Of a stretch of 38,095 nt of DNA, positions 24,021-35,407 are shown in pieces; position 1 is the first letter of the stretch, and each line of letters starts with the position of its first letter. The notes beneath the pieces were generated by a model. That model saw only the letters and a list, made by a program, of their open reading frames with translations, did not search any database and was not told the origin of the DNA. A program made the position numbers and the translations under genes. Where the stretch lies: positions 1 to 38,095 of the forward strand of contig CALKAQ010000039.1 in assembly GCA_937983075.1 (NCBI GenBank), written 5' to 3'. Source of the stretch: an uncultured bacterium. GTDB taxonomy: Bacteria > Bacillota > Limnochordia > DTU080 > JAAYLA01.

Positions 24021-24554
24021 TCAATACGTGATGTCTTCCACACAGGCGCTTGCATTCGCAGCACGGGCTTTCATGAACAGGAGATCCGACAGGCGATTCA
24101 TGTATTGCAAAATGACGGGACGCACGGGCTCCCGGACGTGCAAAGCGACGATGCGCCTTTCCGCCCGGCGAGCCACGGCGCGGGCGATGTGGAGCCGAGC
24201 GGCAAGTTCGGTGCCGCCGGGCAAAATGAACTTGCGCAACGGCGAAAGTTCCGCCTCAAGCCGATCGATCTCTTGCTCCAGCTCTGCCACGTGCTCCTCG
24301 CGCAAGAGCCGGTTGCGGCTCGCACCGAGTTTCGGGGGCGTCGCCAATTCGGCGCCGATGTCGAACAGGCGAGTTTGAACCGTTTGAATCCATTGCCGGC
24401 GGCTGGGTGCCTCCACAACGGCCACCCAGCCCATGACGGCGTTCAATTCGTCAATCGAGCCATACGCCTCGACGCGCACATCGTCTTTGAACGTACGCTC
24501 GCCGCCGATCAACGCCGTTTTGCCGGCGTCACCACGCTTGGTGTAGATTTTCAT
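24021..24554 (-). CDS. Cob(I)alamin adenosyltransferase, PduO type
   Basis: Transfers the adenosyl group of ATP to cob(I)alamin to make coenzyme B12. 177 residues starting MKIYTKRGDAGKTALIGG (ATP-binding N-terminal signature), then VEAYGSIDELNAVMGW, DIGAELATP, FILPGGTELAARLHIARAVARRAERR and YMNRLSDLLFMKARAAN, all typical. ATG 24554 overlaps the TGA of the upstream ferredoxin-like gene (ATGA), so they are translationally coupled; GGAGAG stands upstream. The enzyme needs Co(II) reduced to Co(I), so the tight link to an iron-sulfur protein is of interest. No cobalamin-dependent enzyme is in the window. Confidence 0.92.
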   Translation of the reverse strand: MKIYTKRGDAGKTALIGGERTFKDDVRVEAYGSIDELNAVMGWVAVVEAPSRRQWIQTVQTRLFDIGAELATPPKLGASRNRLLREEHVAELEQEIDRLEAELSPLRKFILPGGTELAARLHIARAVARRAERRIVALHVREPVRPVILQYMNRLSDLLFMKARAANASACVEDITY

Positions 24555-25594
24555 GCTTCGACCTCTCCGTTGCCGGCAGAAGTGCCGAATTCCGCCGGAT
24601 CCATCGGATCGAGCCGCGTCACACGGTATTGCTTCGCGTCGAACCAATCGTCGCTGCCCGAGTTTTGCAGCGTCCGCACCGTGCCCGCCACTTCCACCGT
24701 TGCCACCCAAGCTTGAGGCGACGCACCGTCTGCCGCTTCGTAGTACAGCTCGACCACGCCTTGTTCCGCGGCTTCGTCGTAAGTACGAAGCCGCAGCCGT
24801 TTGCGGCCCTGCAGCCAGTCCCAACCCATTTGCATGAACACTTCACGTTCGGCGGCTTGAGCCATGGGATGTTCAAGCGCACCCCAGCCGCGGTAATGTT
24901 CACGCAGCCGAGCTGCGGGACCTTGTTGATAAATCAATGTATCGAGCAGTTCGACCTTCATGAAGGCCCAATAACGTCCGGACGGCAAATCGAGAATCGT
25001 CGGTGCAAAACGGTGACCGCCGAGATGGCTGACACGCCATACCCGCAAACTTCCTGCGCTCGCCGGAACGTATTGCTCGCGCAGGGCGGCAAAAATCGGA
25101 TAGCCGAATCGTCCGCAAGCCGCATCGCGGCTTCCGTGCGTGCAAATGAACAAATCCCGCACGTGCTTGTCCACTTGCTGCCGATACGAAGCAAACGCCG
25201 CCAAATCTTCGGGCCCCCCGAGCAGCGCCGTCACCAGACGGCCCGCTTCGCTCACCGGAACCTCGTACTCGTCCCGCTCAAAATCGGCGAAAACGTCGCC
25301 TTCCGGTCGGCGGTAATGGATGATTCGCAGTGTTTCGCCGACCTCATCGGGATTTTCAGGCAAAATACCCTGAACCCGAATGCCCGGGCGGTTATCCCCG
25401 TGTGCCGCCAATGCCTCGGCGATGCTCGGTGCCATCGTCTTCGAATCGGTAACTTCCTTTTGCCAAGGCGAGGGAATTTGAATCATCAAATACTCGTTGT
25501 AGACAGGCGCGGTGCCGATCGGATCTTCACCGCGCTCTTGCGCCACGACCGAGCACAGCTGTGTACCGCCTTCATTCGTCGTTTTGTCCACCAA
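24551..25594 (-). CDS. Sucrase/ferredoxin-like (Apd1-type) [2Fe-2S] protein
   Basis: A 347-residue protein of the Suc_Fer-like family with a thioredoxin-like ferredoxin fold. The cluster ligands of the Apd1 type are visible: Cys151 and Cys160 in ICTHGSRDAACGRFG (C-x8-C), and His190 and His194 in VSHLGGHRFAPT (H-x3-H), followed by LDLPSGRYWA. In yeast Apd1 the same set binds a bishistidinyl, non-Rieske [2Fe-2S] cluster. The C-terminal 100 residues are an added alpha/beta segment. Start TTG 25594 or GTG 25591 after AAGGAGGA. It lies between the Cys-rich gene (24 bases upstream) and the adenosyltransferase (overlap), so a role as electron carrier in that operon is likely; the partner is inferred. 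Confidence 0.88.
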   Translation of the reverse strand: MVDKTTNEGGTQLCSVVAQERGEDPIGTAPVYNEYLMIQIPSPWQKEVTDSKTMAPSIAEALAAHGDNRPGIRVQGILPENPDEVGETLRIIHYRRPEGDVFADFERDEYEVPVSEAGRLVTALLGGPEDLAAFASYRQQVDKHVRDLFICTHGSRDAACGRFGYPIFAALREQYVPASAGSLRVWRVSHLGGHRFAPTILDLPSGRYWAFMKVELLDTLIYQQGPAARLREHYRGWGALEHPMAQAAEREVFMQMGWDWLQGRKRLRLRTYDEAAEQGVVELYYEAADGASPQAWVATVEVAGTVRTLQNSGSDDWFDAKQYRVTRLDPMDPAEFGTSAGNGEVEA

Positions 25595-25618
25595 CGCTTT
25601 CGAGCTCCTCCTTAAAAT

Positions 25619-26104
25619 CTAAATTGCCGACTTGAACGCATACAGCCGCACTTTTTGATCACGTCCGATTCCGCGTGACACTTCCCGTTCTTCACCGGCG
25701 GGCAAGACGATATATTGCCGCGCCAAAGTTTCCCGCGACGTATGGTGCATGGCTTCGTTCTCGAGCAGTTCCACTTCTTGTGTTTTGCAGTTGAGCCGGG
25801 CTAGGGAACGCAGCTCGACAATTTCGCTGCCCTGTTCCCACACGGAGACAAAATCGACCTGCTCCCACAGCTCGTCATCCGCGCAGGAAGATGCCGCGCA
25901 ACACGTTGTCTCGTTTGCGCTGAGGACGATGCAATTGGGCTGCACGTCGAACGTATAGCGCCCGCGGCGGTCGACGCCGACACGCACAACGTGATCGTCA
26001 CAAATGAAGGTGAGACCGTCTTGGCGCACCCGCTCCTGCAAGTGGTTTGCTTCAATGAAACGATAGCATTGCTGCACGTAGGCTTTCGCTTTTTCGGTCA
26101 ACAC
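25619..26104 (-). CDS. Cysteine-containing conserved-looking protein, unknown
   Basis: Not recognised. 161 residues, soluble, beginning with a helical segment (KAKAYVQQCYRFIEANHLQERV) followed by beta-rich stretches. A Cys cluster TTCCAASSC lies near residues 67-75, with additional Cys at about 13, 35, 58 and 106, enough for a metal or cluster site. The start is GTG 26104 with GGGAGA upstream; TTG 26101 is the next codon. It sits 45 bases after lpdA and 24 before the ferredoxin-like gene, so it is probably co-transcribed with both. Confidence 0.6.
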   Translation of the reverse strand: MLTEKAKAYVQQCYRFIEANHLQERVRQDGLTFICDDHVVRVGVDRRGRYTFDVQPNCIVLSANETTCCAASSCADDELWEQVDFVSVWEQGSEIVELRSLARLNCKTQEVELLENEAMHHTSRETLARQYIVLPAGEEREVSRGIGRDQKVRLYAFKSAI

Positions 26105-26149
26105 GGTCTCCCACCTCTGCTTCCAGGCCGGCTGCCGACGCCGGCGCTT

Positions 26150-27535
26150 TTATTTGTGGATGGCCCGCCCTGCCACGTCAAGTGCGGCTTCTTTCAATAC
26201 TTCGGAGAGTGACGGATGGGCGTGGGTAATCAAAGCGAGATCTTCACTGCTGGCCCCAAACTCAATCGCAGCCACCGCCTCGGCGATCAAATCGCCCGCC
26301 CTCGGCCCGATGATATGCACTCCGAGCACCCGATCGGTTTTGGCGTCGGCGAGTATCTTCGCCTTGCCTTCCACTTGTTCAAGCGTACGAGCACGCCCGT
26401 TGGCACGGAACAGGAATTCTCCCTTGCGATACTCGATACCGGCTTCTTGCAGCTGCTCCTCGGTGCGGCCGACGGAAGCGATTTCGGGATCGGTATAGAC
26501 GACGGATGGAATGGCATCGTAATTGACATAACCGTAGCCGCCGGCAATCCGCTCGACGACGGCGACACCTTCTTTTTCAGCCTTGTGAGCCAACATGGGA
26601 CCGCCGATGACGTCGCCAATGGCATAAATGCCTTCCACCGAAGTCGCAAAGTTTTCATCCACCGGAATAAAGCCCTTCTCGTCGACTTCGATGCCCACCG
26701 TTTCAAGCCCCAGTCCTTCGGTATACGGCACCCGCCCTGTAGCTACCAAAACGCGGTCGCACTCAATCGACTCGGCACCTTCCACCTCGACGACGCAGCG
26801 GTCACCTTCAACCCGAGCGGACAGCACACGGCGGTTGAGCTGGATGTTCAAACCTTGCCTCGTGAACAAGCGCTGGGCCTCACTGGCGATGTCAGCGTCC
26901 ATTCCGGGAAGAATGCGGTCCAAGTATTCCAGCACGGTCACTTTGGCGCCGAGGCGGTTCCAAACCGAACCAAGCTCCAAACCGATATACCCCGCGCCGA
27001 TCACAACCAAATGTTCGGGCACCTCTGGGTATGAGAGCGCTTCCGTACTCGTGCCGATGCGATCGTAATCGTACTCAATGCCCGGAAGCGTGGCAGGCTT
27101 GCTCCCTGTGGCGATGAGGATGTGCTTAGCTTCGAGAAGCTCTTCTCCGGACTCGCTCGTCACGACGACCCGCCCCCGGCCGTCCAAACGCCCAACGCCC
27201 TCGTAGCGGGTGATGTTGTTTTTCTTGAACAGCGAATCGATGCCACGAGTGAGCATGGTGACCACGCGGTCTTTTCGCGCCATCAGCTTGCTCAGATCGA
27301 GCGTGACCCTTTCGACCGCGATGCCGTGCTGCTGCATTCCCGAAGTTGCCGCGGCGTACCATTCGCTCGATTCGAGCAGCGCCTTGCTGGGGATGCATCC
27401 TACCCGCAGGCACGTGCCGCCGAGCATCGGGTTCCGGTCGATGCAAGCGACTCGCAGGCCTTCCTGAGCCGCGCGAATCGCCGCTGCATATCCCCCCGGC
27501 CCACCTCCGATGACAACCAAATCAAATGAACTCAT
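26150..27535 (-). CDS. lpdA: Dihydrolipoyl dehydrogenase (E3)
   Basis: Reoxidises dihydrolipoamide of 2-oxo-acid dehydrogenase complexes with NAD+, through FAD and a redox disulfide. 461 residues, full length. FAD motif VVIGGGPGGYAAAIRAAQ; redox pair Cys42/Cys47 in GGTCLRVGCIPSK; NAD motif VVIGAGYIGLELGSVWNRLG; second FAD site YAIGDVIGGPMLAHKA; catalytic base in THAHPSLSE near the C-terminus. It lies downstream of odhB on the same strand, after a 139-base gap with a hairpin, and should supply E3 to the 2-oxoglutarate complex. Genes for three other proteins follow it closely. Confidence 0.95.
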   Translation of the reverse strand: MSSFDLVVIGGGPGGYAAAIRAAQEGLRVACIDRNPMLGGTCLRVGCIPSKALLESSEWYAAATSGMQQHGIAVERVTLDLSKLMARKDRVVTMLTRGIDSLFKKNNITRYEGVGRLDGRGRVVVTSESGEELLEAKHILIATGSKPATLPGIEYDYDRIGTSTEALSYPEVPEHLVVIGAGYIGLELGSVWNRLGAKVTVLEYLDRILPGMDADIASEAQRLFTRQGLNIQLNRRVLSARVEGDRCVVEVEGAESIECDRVLVATGRVPYTEGLGLETVGIEVDEKGFIPVDENFATSVEGIYAIGDVIGGPMLAHKAEKEGVAVVERIAGGYGYVNYDAIPSVVYTDPEIASVGRTEEQLQEAGIEYRKGEFLFRANGRARTLEQVEGKAKILADAKTDRVLGVHIIGPRAGDLIAEAVAAIEFGASSEDLALITHAHPSLSEVLKEAALDVAGRAIHK

Positions 27536-27601
27536 GCCACTCCACCCCTGAAAGCAAAGTATGTAACACCTGTCGCTTCGTACCGTTCAATAAATAACCC
27601 C

Positions 27602-27640
27602 AGAGGCCGAGTTCGACCATTGCGGTCGCACACGGCCTCC
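27602..27640 (-). terminator. Imperfect hairpin between odhB and lpdA
   Basis: On the minus strand GGAGGCCG-GTGCGACC pairs with GGTCGAAC-CGGCCTCT with two mismatches, then GGGGTTATTTATTG follows. It could attenuate or partly end odhB transcription; a weak terminator at most. Confidence 0.45.
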
Positions 27641-27674
27641 GCTTGCAAATCGCTCCTCAGTTTTGCCCTTTGAG

Positions 27675-28913
27675 TTAGATTTCCAAAAGCAGACGTGCAG
27701 GTGTCTCGATGACTTCTTTAATGCGGCGCAAGAACGTCACCGCCTCACGTCCGTCGACAATGCGGTGATCGTACGTAAGGGCTATGTACATCATCTTGCG
27801 GATCGCAATTTCACCTTTGTAGACGACCGGCCGGTCTTGGATGCTGTGCAGGCCGAGAATGCCGCTTTGCGGCGGATTGACAATCGGCGTGGAAAGCAAG
27901 GACCCGTAGACGCCCCCGTTGCTGATGGTGAAGGTGCCGCCTTGCAGCTCTTCAACCCTCAGCTTGTTTTCACGGGCACGGCGGGCAAAATCGGCAATGG
28001 CTTGCTCGATTTCAGCAAAGCTCATTTTGTCGGCATTGCGCAATACGGGGACGACAAGGCCTCTGCCGCCTCCGATGGCGATGCCGATGTCGTAGTAATT
28101 CTTGTAGATGATGTGATTGTCCCGAATTTCCGCGTTCAGCTGCGGGAATCGCTTCAACGCGTCAATGGTCGCCTTGACAAAGAAGGACATGAAGCCGAGC
28201 TTGACCCCATACTCTTGCATGAAGGCTTCTTGATATTCCTTGCGCAAGTTGATGACTTCGGTCATGTCGACTTCATTGAACGTGGTCAGCAGCGCAGCCG
28301 TATGCTGAGCTTGTACAAGGCGCTCGGCTATGCGACGCCGAATCGGGCTCATAGGCACGGCTTCCTCTTCACGCTGCAGCTGCTGGTCCGGATGAACGGC
28401 ATCGGGCACTCCGTAGCCGGGAGCGGTCGGCGCTGCAGCGGGCTGAGCCGCCGGTTCTTGTCGCTGTTCGATATGCTGGAGGACGTCCTCTTTCAATACG
28501 CGCTGACCGGGACCGGTTGCCACTACTTCGTCGGGACGAACTGCGTGCTCCGCCATGGCTTTGCGAGCTGCCGGCATGATATGAGGCACGGTTTCCGTTT
28601 CCGGCTGCGGCTCTGCTTCCGCAGTTTGCGCTGCAGGTTCGGAACCGCCGCTTGCGACCGAAGCCGTTCCTTCAGCGCCTTCTTCGATAATGGCAATGAC
28701 CTCATCGATTTCGGCGGCTTCGCCTTCCGCTTTCAAAATTTTGACCAGCTTGCCGGAGACGGGAGAAGGAAGTTCCAGCGCGGCTTTGTCCGTCTCAAGC
28801 TCGACAATGGTTTCGCCCGCGGTGACGACATCCCCCTCGGCTTTTCGCCACGTCCCGATGTACACTTCCGCAATCGACTCACCTGATGAAGGTACTCTGA
28901 GTTCTACTGACAT
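27675..28913 (-). CDS. odhB: Dihydrolipoyllysine succinyltransferase (E2 of 2-oxoglutarate dehydrogenase)
   Basis: Carries the succinyl group from OdhA to CoA. 412 residues: lipoyl domain 1-78 with the lipoyl lysine Lys43 in ELETDKAALELP; an Ala/Pro/Glu-rich linker; an E3/E1-binding domain (about 110-150; MPAARKAMAEHAV...PGQRVLKEDV); then the acyltransferase core with SPIRRRIAERLVQAQ and the active site DHRIVDGREAV (His383, Asp387). Acidic linker and core are typical of OdhB/SucB rather than pyruvate E2, and odhA lies directly upstream. The gap to odhA holds two hairpins (28996-29024 and about 28937-28956). Confidence 0.95.
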   Translation of the reverse strand: MSVELRVPSSGESIAEVYIGTWRKAEGDVVTAGETIVELETDKAALELPSPVSGKLVKILKAEGEAAEIDEVIAIIEEGAEGTASVASGGSEPAAQTAEAEPQPETETVPHIMPAARKAMAEHAVRPDEVVATGPGQRVLKEDVLQHIEQRQEPAAQPAAAPTAPGYGVPDAVHPDQQLQREEEAVPMSPIRRRIAERLVQAQHTAALLTTFNEVDMTEVINLRKEYQEAFMQEYGVKLGFMSFFVKATIDALKRFPQLNAEIRDNHIIYKNYYDIGIAIGGGRGLVVPVLRNADKMSFAEIEQAIADFARRARENKLRVEELQGGTFTISNGGVYGSLLSTPIVNPPQSGILGLHSIQDRPVVYKGEIAIRKMMYIALTYDHRIVDGREAVTFLRRIKEVIETPARLLLEI

Positions 28914-28995
28914 ATGCGCCCCTCTTCAAACTCCATTGATCCCCTTGCGGGGTCAAATTGCATATTCGCTCCGTCCTAATCGATTCGCCATGGAC

Positions 28996-29024
28996 GGGCA
29001 AAGGCGGAAAATCCGCCCTTGCCC
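28996..29024 (-). other. Intercistronic hairpins between odhA and odhB
   Basis: On the minus strand GGGCAAGGGCGGA pairs with TCCGCCTTTGCCC (one G-U) around a TTT loop. A second, shorter stem (TTGACCCC/GGGG-TCAA, about 28937-28956) follows 40 bases on. Neither has a T run, so processing or stability sites are more likely than terminators. Confidence 0.55.
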
Positions 29025-29050
29025 TGTTGCCATGATCCGCTTGTTTCGCA

Positions 29051-31876
<2,826 letters not shown>

Positions 31877-32234
31877 AGCGTCTGTCCTTTCCCCCCTCGC
31901 TCACGCATGCGTCAAACTCCAAGGCAGAAGCGCGCCCTTGTTTGGAAGTTTTTGTTCTTTATTAAACGTCCGAACTCCTCTACGGAAAGGGTCACCATAA
32001 TCTTATCAAAAAGTTGCAGGATATGCATTAGCAAAACGGCTTGACACAAAACAAAGGCATCCATAGAATGAGCTTACAACATTCCGTAAAGATCTGCCGT
32101 CGCATCCAGCCTTTTCCAGAAAACACCGATTATATGATGAACGAGATGATTGCAGCCACATCATCTTATTCGTCATTCTTTGGTCACCTCTTAACTTCTG
32201 AATCTTATCGTACATAAAAGGAGTTGCTTCATCC
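31877..32234. promoter_or_regulatory. Divergent odhA/metY region: metY promoter and structured leader
   Basis: TTGACA (32041-32046), exactly 17 bases, TAGAAT (32064-32069) is a near-ideal SigA promoter for metY, giving a leader of about 155 bases. The leader holds a stem of about 15 bp (32134-32150 with 32160-32176, loop TGCAGCCAC). Neither SAM-riboswitch nor T-box sequence marks are present. No clear odhA promoter could be chosen in the other direction. Confidence 0.65.
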
Positions 32235-33518
32235 ATGGCTCAGCACGACAGACCTTTAGGTTTTGACACCCTTGCCGTACACGCCGGTCAAGTTCCCGAC
32301 CCGACTACTGGTGCCAGGGCGGTTCCGATTTACCAGACCACCTCGTACGTCTTCGAAGACGCAGACCATGCAGCGAGGCTGTTCGGCCTTGAACAACCCG
32401 GCAACATCTACACCCGGCTGATGAACCCGACCACCGACGTGCTGGAACAGCGCGTTGCCGCGCTTGAAGGGGGCATCGGCGCTCTCGCCACGTCGTCGGG
32501 ACAAGCAGCGGAGACGCTCGCCATTTTGAACATCGCCAGTGCGGGCGACGAAATTGTATCTTCCGCCAGCTTGTACGGCGGAACATACAATTTGTTCTAC
32601 CATACGCTGCCAAAGTTTGGCATCACGGTTCGCTTCGTCGAGAACAACCCCGACAGCTACCGGAAAGCCATCACGCCCAAAACGCGTGCCATATTTGCCG
32701 AGACCATCGGGAACCCGAAAGGCGACGTCCTCGACATTGAAGCGGTCGCTGCGGTAGCTCATGAAGCCGGCATCCCCCTCATTGTCGACAATACTTTTGC
32801 GACGCCGTACCTATGCCGCCCCTTTGAATTTGGCGCGGATATTGTCATTCACTCGCTGACGAAGTTCCTCGGCGGGCACGGCAACAGCATCGGCGGCATC
32901 ATTGTCGATTCGGGCAAATTCGATTGGACCAACGGCAAGTTCCCCGAGCTCACCGAGCCTGACCCGAGCTATCACGGACTCCGCTACGTTGAGGCCGTAG
33001 GACCGGCTGCATATATCACGAAAGCGCGCACGCAGCTCATGCGCGATATCGGTCCCTGCATCAGCCCGTTTAATAGCTTCCTCATCTTGCAGGGAATCGA
33101 AACGCTGTCATTGCGTATGGAACGACATTCCCAAAATGCCATGCGCATCGCCCAATACTTGCAGGAACACCCCAAGGTCACCTGGGTGAACTATCCGGGC
33201 CTGCCCGATCATCCGACGTACGAGTTGACGAAGAAATACTTGCCCAAAGGCGCCGGCGCCATTGTGACCTTCGGCGTCCAAGGCGGACTCGAAGCGGGCC
33301 GGAAACTGATCAACAACTTGAAGCTCTTCTCGCTCCTCGCCAACGTCGGCGACGCGAAGTCGTTGGTCATCCATCCGGCATCGACGACGCACCAGCAGCT
33401 TACCGAAGAACAGCAGCGTGAAACGGGCGTCACTCCCGATCTCGTCCGCCTCTCGGTCGGTTTGGAAGAGGCCGAAGATCTCATTGCCGACCTCGACCAA
33501 GCTTTGGCGGCCATTTGA
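32235..33518 (+). CDS. metY: O-acetylhomoserine sulfhydrylase
   Basis: PLP enzyme that makes homocysteine from O-acetylhomoserine and sulfide. 427 residues fits MetY (longer than MetB/MetC). Visible: DTLAVHAGQVPDPTTGARAVPIYQTTSYVF, the NIYTRLMNPT phosphate-site loop, SSGQAAETLAILNI, and the PLP lysine Lys210 in HSLTKFLGGHGNS; C-terminal SLLANVGDAKSLVIHPASTTHQQL confers the MetY signature. ATG 32235 follows AAAGGAG. Sulfide use ties it loosely to the persulfide operon at 18.7-22.4 kb. A strong terminator follows. Confidence 0.95.
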   Translation: MAQHDRPLGFDTLAVHAGQVPDPTTGARAVPIYQTTSYVFEDADHAARLFGLEQPGNIYTRLMNPTTDVLEQRVAALEGGIGALATSSGQAAETLAILNIASAGDEIVSSASLYGGTYNLFYHTLPKFGITVRFVENNPDSYRKAITPKTRAIFAETIGNPKGDVLDIEAVAAVAHEAGIPLIVDNTFATPYLCRPFEFGADIVIHSLTKFLGGHGNSIGGIIVDSGKFDWTNGKFPELTEPDPSYHGLRYVEAVGPAAYITKARTQLMRDIGPCISPFNSFLILQGIETLSLRMERHSQNAMRIAQYLQEHPKVTWVNYPGLPDHPTYELTKKYLPKGAGAIVTFGVQGGLEAGRKLINNLKLFSLLANVGDAKSLVIHPASTTHQQLTEEQQRETGVTPDLVRLSVGLEEAEDLIADLDQALAAI

Positions 33519-33530
33519 CGCCGAAAACAC

Positions 33531-33581
33531 AAATGCCCCGCGGGGATCGGCCGTCTGCCGAATCCCTGCGGGGCATTTTTA
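33531..33581. terminator. Bidirectional terminator between metY and the CopD fusion gene
   Basis: ATGCCCCGC...GCGGGGCAT arms with inner pairing GGGATCGGC/GCCGAATCCC; TTTTT follows on the plus strand, and A-rich sequence before it gives T's on the minus strand. It serves both convergent genes. Confidence 0.88.
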
Positions 33582-33589
33582 TCAGCCGT

Positions 33590-35407
33590 TCATTTTCCAA
33601 TCCGTTGGTCTCTCGCCAACTGGCGAATGTATCGCACTACCGTCCACCGCTCTTCTTGCGTCAATATCCCTTGGAACATAGGCATGGCGGTACGTGGAAT
33701 TCCGTACGTGACAAACCAGTACAAATCGCCTTCGGTGTGCGCCCGATACATCGTCCAATTGGTGAGGTCTGACGGCGGCGGCTGCAAACCGGGGGCGGCA
33801 ATTCCGTCTCCCCTTCCTTCCGGTCCATGGCAAACCATGCAATGCCGTTCATACAATTCCCGGCCTCTTTCGAGGACTTCGGCCGTCAGCGGCACCGGAT
33901 TTCGCACGTAGGTCGTCGGAAACGCCTTGATCTGCACCATCGTTCCGATGCCCCACAAGCCGAAAGCAATGGACAAGACCGCTGAAAGCAAAAACAGGTC
34001 GGAGCGAGGCGGCCGTACGTTGTTGACAAACAAGACGATGCCGACGACCAACAGGGCTATGTAGCCGAGGAAGAAAAAGAATTCGCCGGGCGAGTACAGC
34101 ACTCGTTCAAGCGAGATGCGCACCTGTTGATCTTCCTCCAAGACGTCCATGACACCCGAGGTCACTTGGAGGTTCATGAAGAAGTAGTCTTCCCGGCCGT
34201 CCGCCTGCACTTTCACCGTGGCACGGTACGGTCCGCGCATCGGCGGAATGATGCGACCTTTGTAGCGGCCAGATTCGTCCGGCGTCAGTCGGGCGGTTTG
34301 GGTAGGCATCACGTGGCCGAGCATGTCGATAGACACTTGAATGGCCGCGTTCGGCACATGACGCCCTTGTTCATCGGCCAGCGCCATGGAGAAGTTCAAG
34401 CTTCCGTCGGGCGACGGTTCGACGAGCATGTCGTAATGCCACGGGCCGACTTCCCCTTGTTCGGTGACCGGTGCAGCCAAGCCTGCCGGACGTTCAGGCG
34501 GCGTCAAGGTCGTCAAAGCCCCAGTTGCAAGCAAAATGGCGAGCAGCAGTACCGCCTCCGTACGCACCGTAAACGAATAGCGTCGCTGCTGCACTTCCGT
34601 CCACGGTCGGTGGGATGCCTCAAGCCAAGGCAGAAACAGAAAATGATTGAACGCCGCGACAAGCAGGACGACAACGAGAAGCCCCACCTTCCACAACACG
34701 GCATTGCCGAACGGCGTGCCAAAGAGCGCATTGACCGAGTAAATACGCTCTTTGCTCATGTAGATCCCGCTGAGCACAAGCGCCATGACGGAGAGAATGC
34801 CGACCACCGAAAAGCGCCGTGTCGTTTCGGCCAAAAACGCTCGCTTGTACGCGTACGGCGCTTTCCAGGGCAACAACGCAAAGTAGAACAAACCTCCGCC
34901 CCAAAGCCCCATGGCCAACACGTGCACAATGTCGAGCGGCTGCAGCAGCGGCGTGCCGCCGGATGCGGCGTGCCCGGTCCAAGCGTACGTGATCGCAAGA
35001 AAAGCTGTCAGCAGACAAGGTGCCACCCACAGTTTCGGCAGCCGCCAAGCACTGACGCTCAACGCAACCGCGATGACGACTTGAAGAACGGTGACGCTGC
35101 CGTTTTGCGTTTGGGAAAGGATCTGGCGGAACAGCTCAAAGTCAAATTCATCGTAGGAAAGTTGCCAGGCAATACGTGCAATATCGCCGAACGACGCAAG
35201 CACGTAAATCACTGCGCCGGCGATAATGCCTGCCCGGATGCGCGTCTTGAGTGTCTGATTGAGTTCAGAAAGATCAGAACCATCCAAGGCCTCTTCCTGC
35301 TGAACAGCCGGCCGCCCAACCAAAAACCAAAATGTTGGGCCTCCGATGAGCAAGGCTAAACCAAGGTAGTGAAAGAATTGCAATACAGCGTACGCCAAGA
35401 ACCGCAC
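33590..35407 (-). CDS. CopD-YtkA-cytochrome c fusion protein
   Basis: 605 residues. A CopD-type membrane domain (1-310, about eight helices) with conserved His/Trp positions (FFHYLGLALLIGG, HVLAMGLWGGG, FNHFLFLPWLE) is followed by a YtkA/FixH-like extracytoplasmic domain (about 320-425; MLGHVMPTQTARLTPDESGRYKG), two more helices (about 440-505), and a C-terminal class I cytochrome c with CMVCH (Cys523, Cys526, His527) and probable axial Met575 in TAMPMF. CopD proteins move copper across the membrane; the attached cytochrome suggests coupling to electron transfer, for example in copper delivery to or regulation of an oxidase. The start is GTG 35407 with a poor ribosome site; a downstream start is possible. 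A paralogue tail is at 1-939. Confidence 0.86.
   Translation of the reverse strand: MRFLAYAVLQFFHYLGLALLIGGPTFWFLVGRPAVQQEEALDGSDLSELNQTLKTRIRAGIIAGAVIYVLASFGDIARIAWQLSYDEFDFELFRQILSQTQNGSVTVLQVVIAVALSVSAWRLPKLWVAPCLLTAFLAITYAWTGHAASGGTPLLQPLDIVHVLAMGLWGGGLFYFALLPWKAPYAYKRAFLAETTRRFSVVGILSVMALVLSGIYMSKERIYSVNALFGTPFGNAVLWKVGLLVVVLLVAAFNHFLFLPWLEASHRPWTEVQQRRYSFTVRTEAVLLLAILLATGALTTLTPPERPAGLAAPVTEQGEVGPWHYDMLVEPSPDGSLNFSMALADEQGRHVPNAAIQVSIDMLGHVMPTQTARLTPDESGRYKGRIIPPMRGPYRATVKVQADGREDYFFMNLQVTSGVMDVLEEDQQVRISLERVLYSPGEFFFFLGYIALLVVGIVLFVNNVRPPRSDLFLLSAVLSIAFGLWGIGTMVQIKAFPTTYVRNPVPLTAEVLERGRELYERHCMVCHGPEGRGDGIAAPGLQPPPSDLTNWTMYRAHTEGDLYWFVTYGIPRTAMPMFQGILTQEERWTVVRYIRQLARDQRIGK

Noticed and set aside
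32070..32234. SAM riboswitch or T-box upstream of metY
   Set aside because: No SAM-I core sequence, and no T-box antiterminator sequence; a stem exists but fits neither class.
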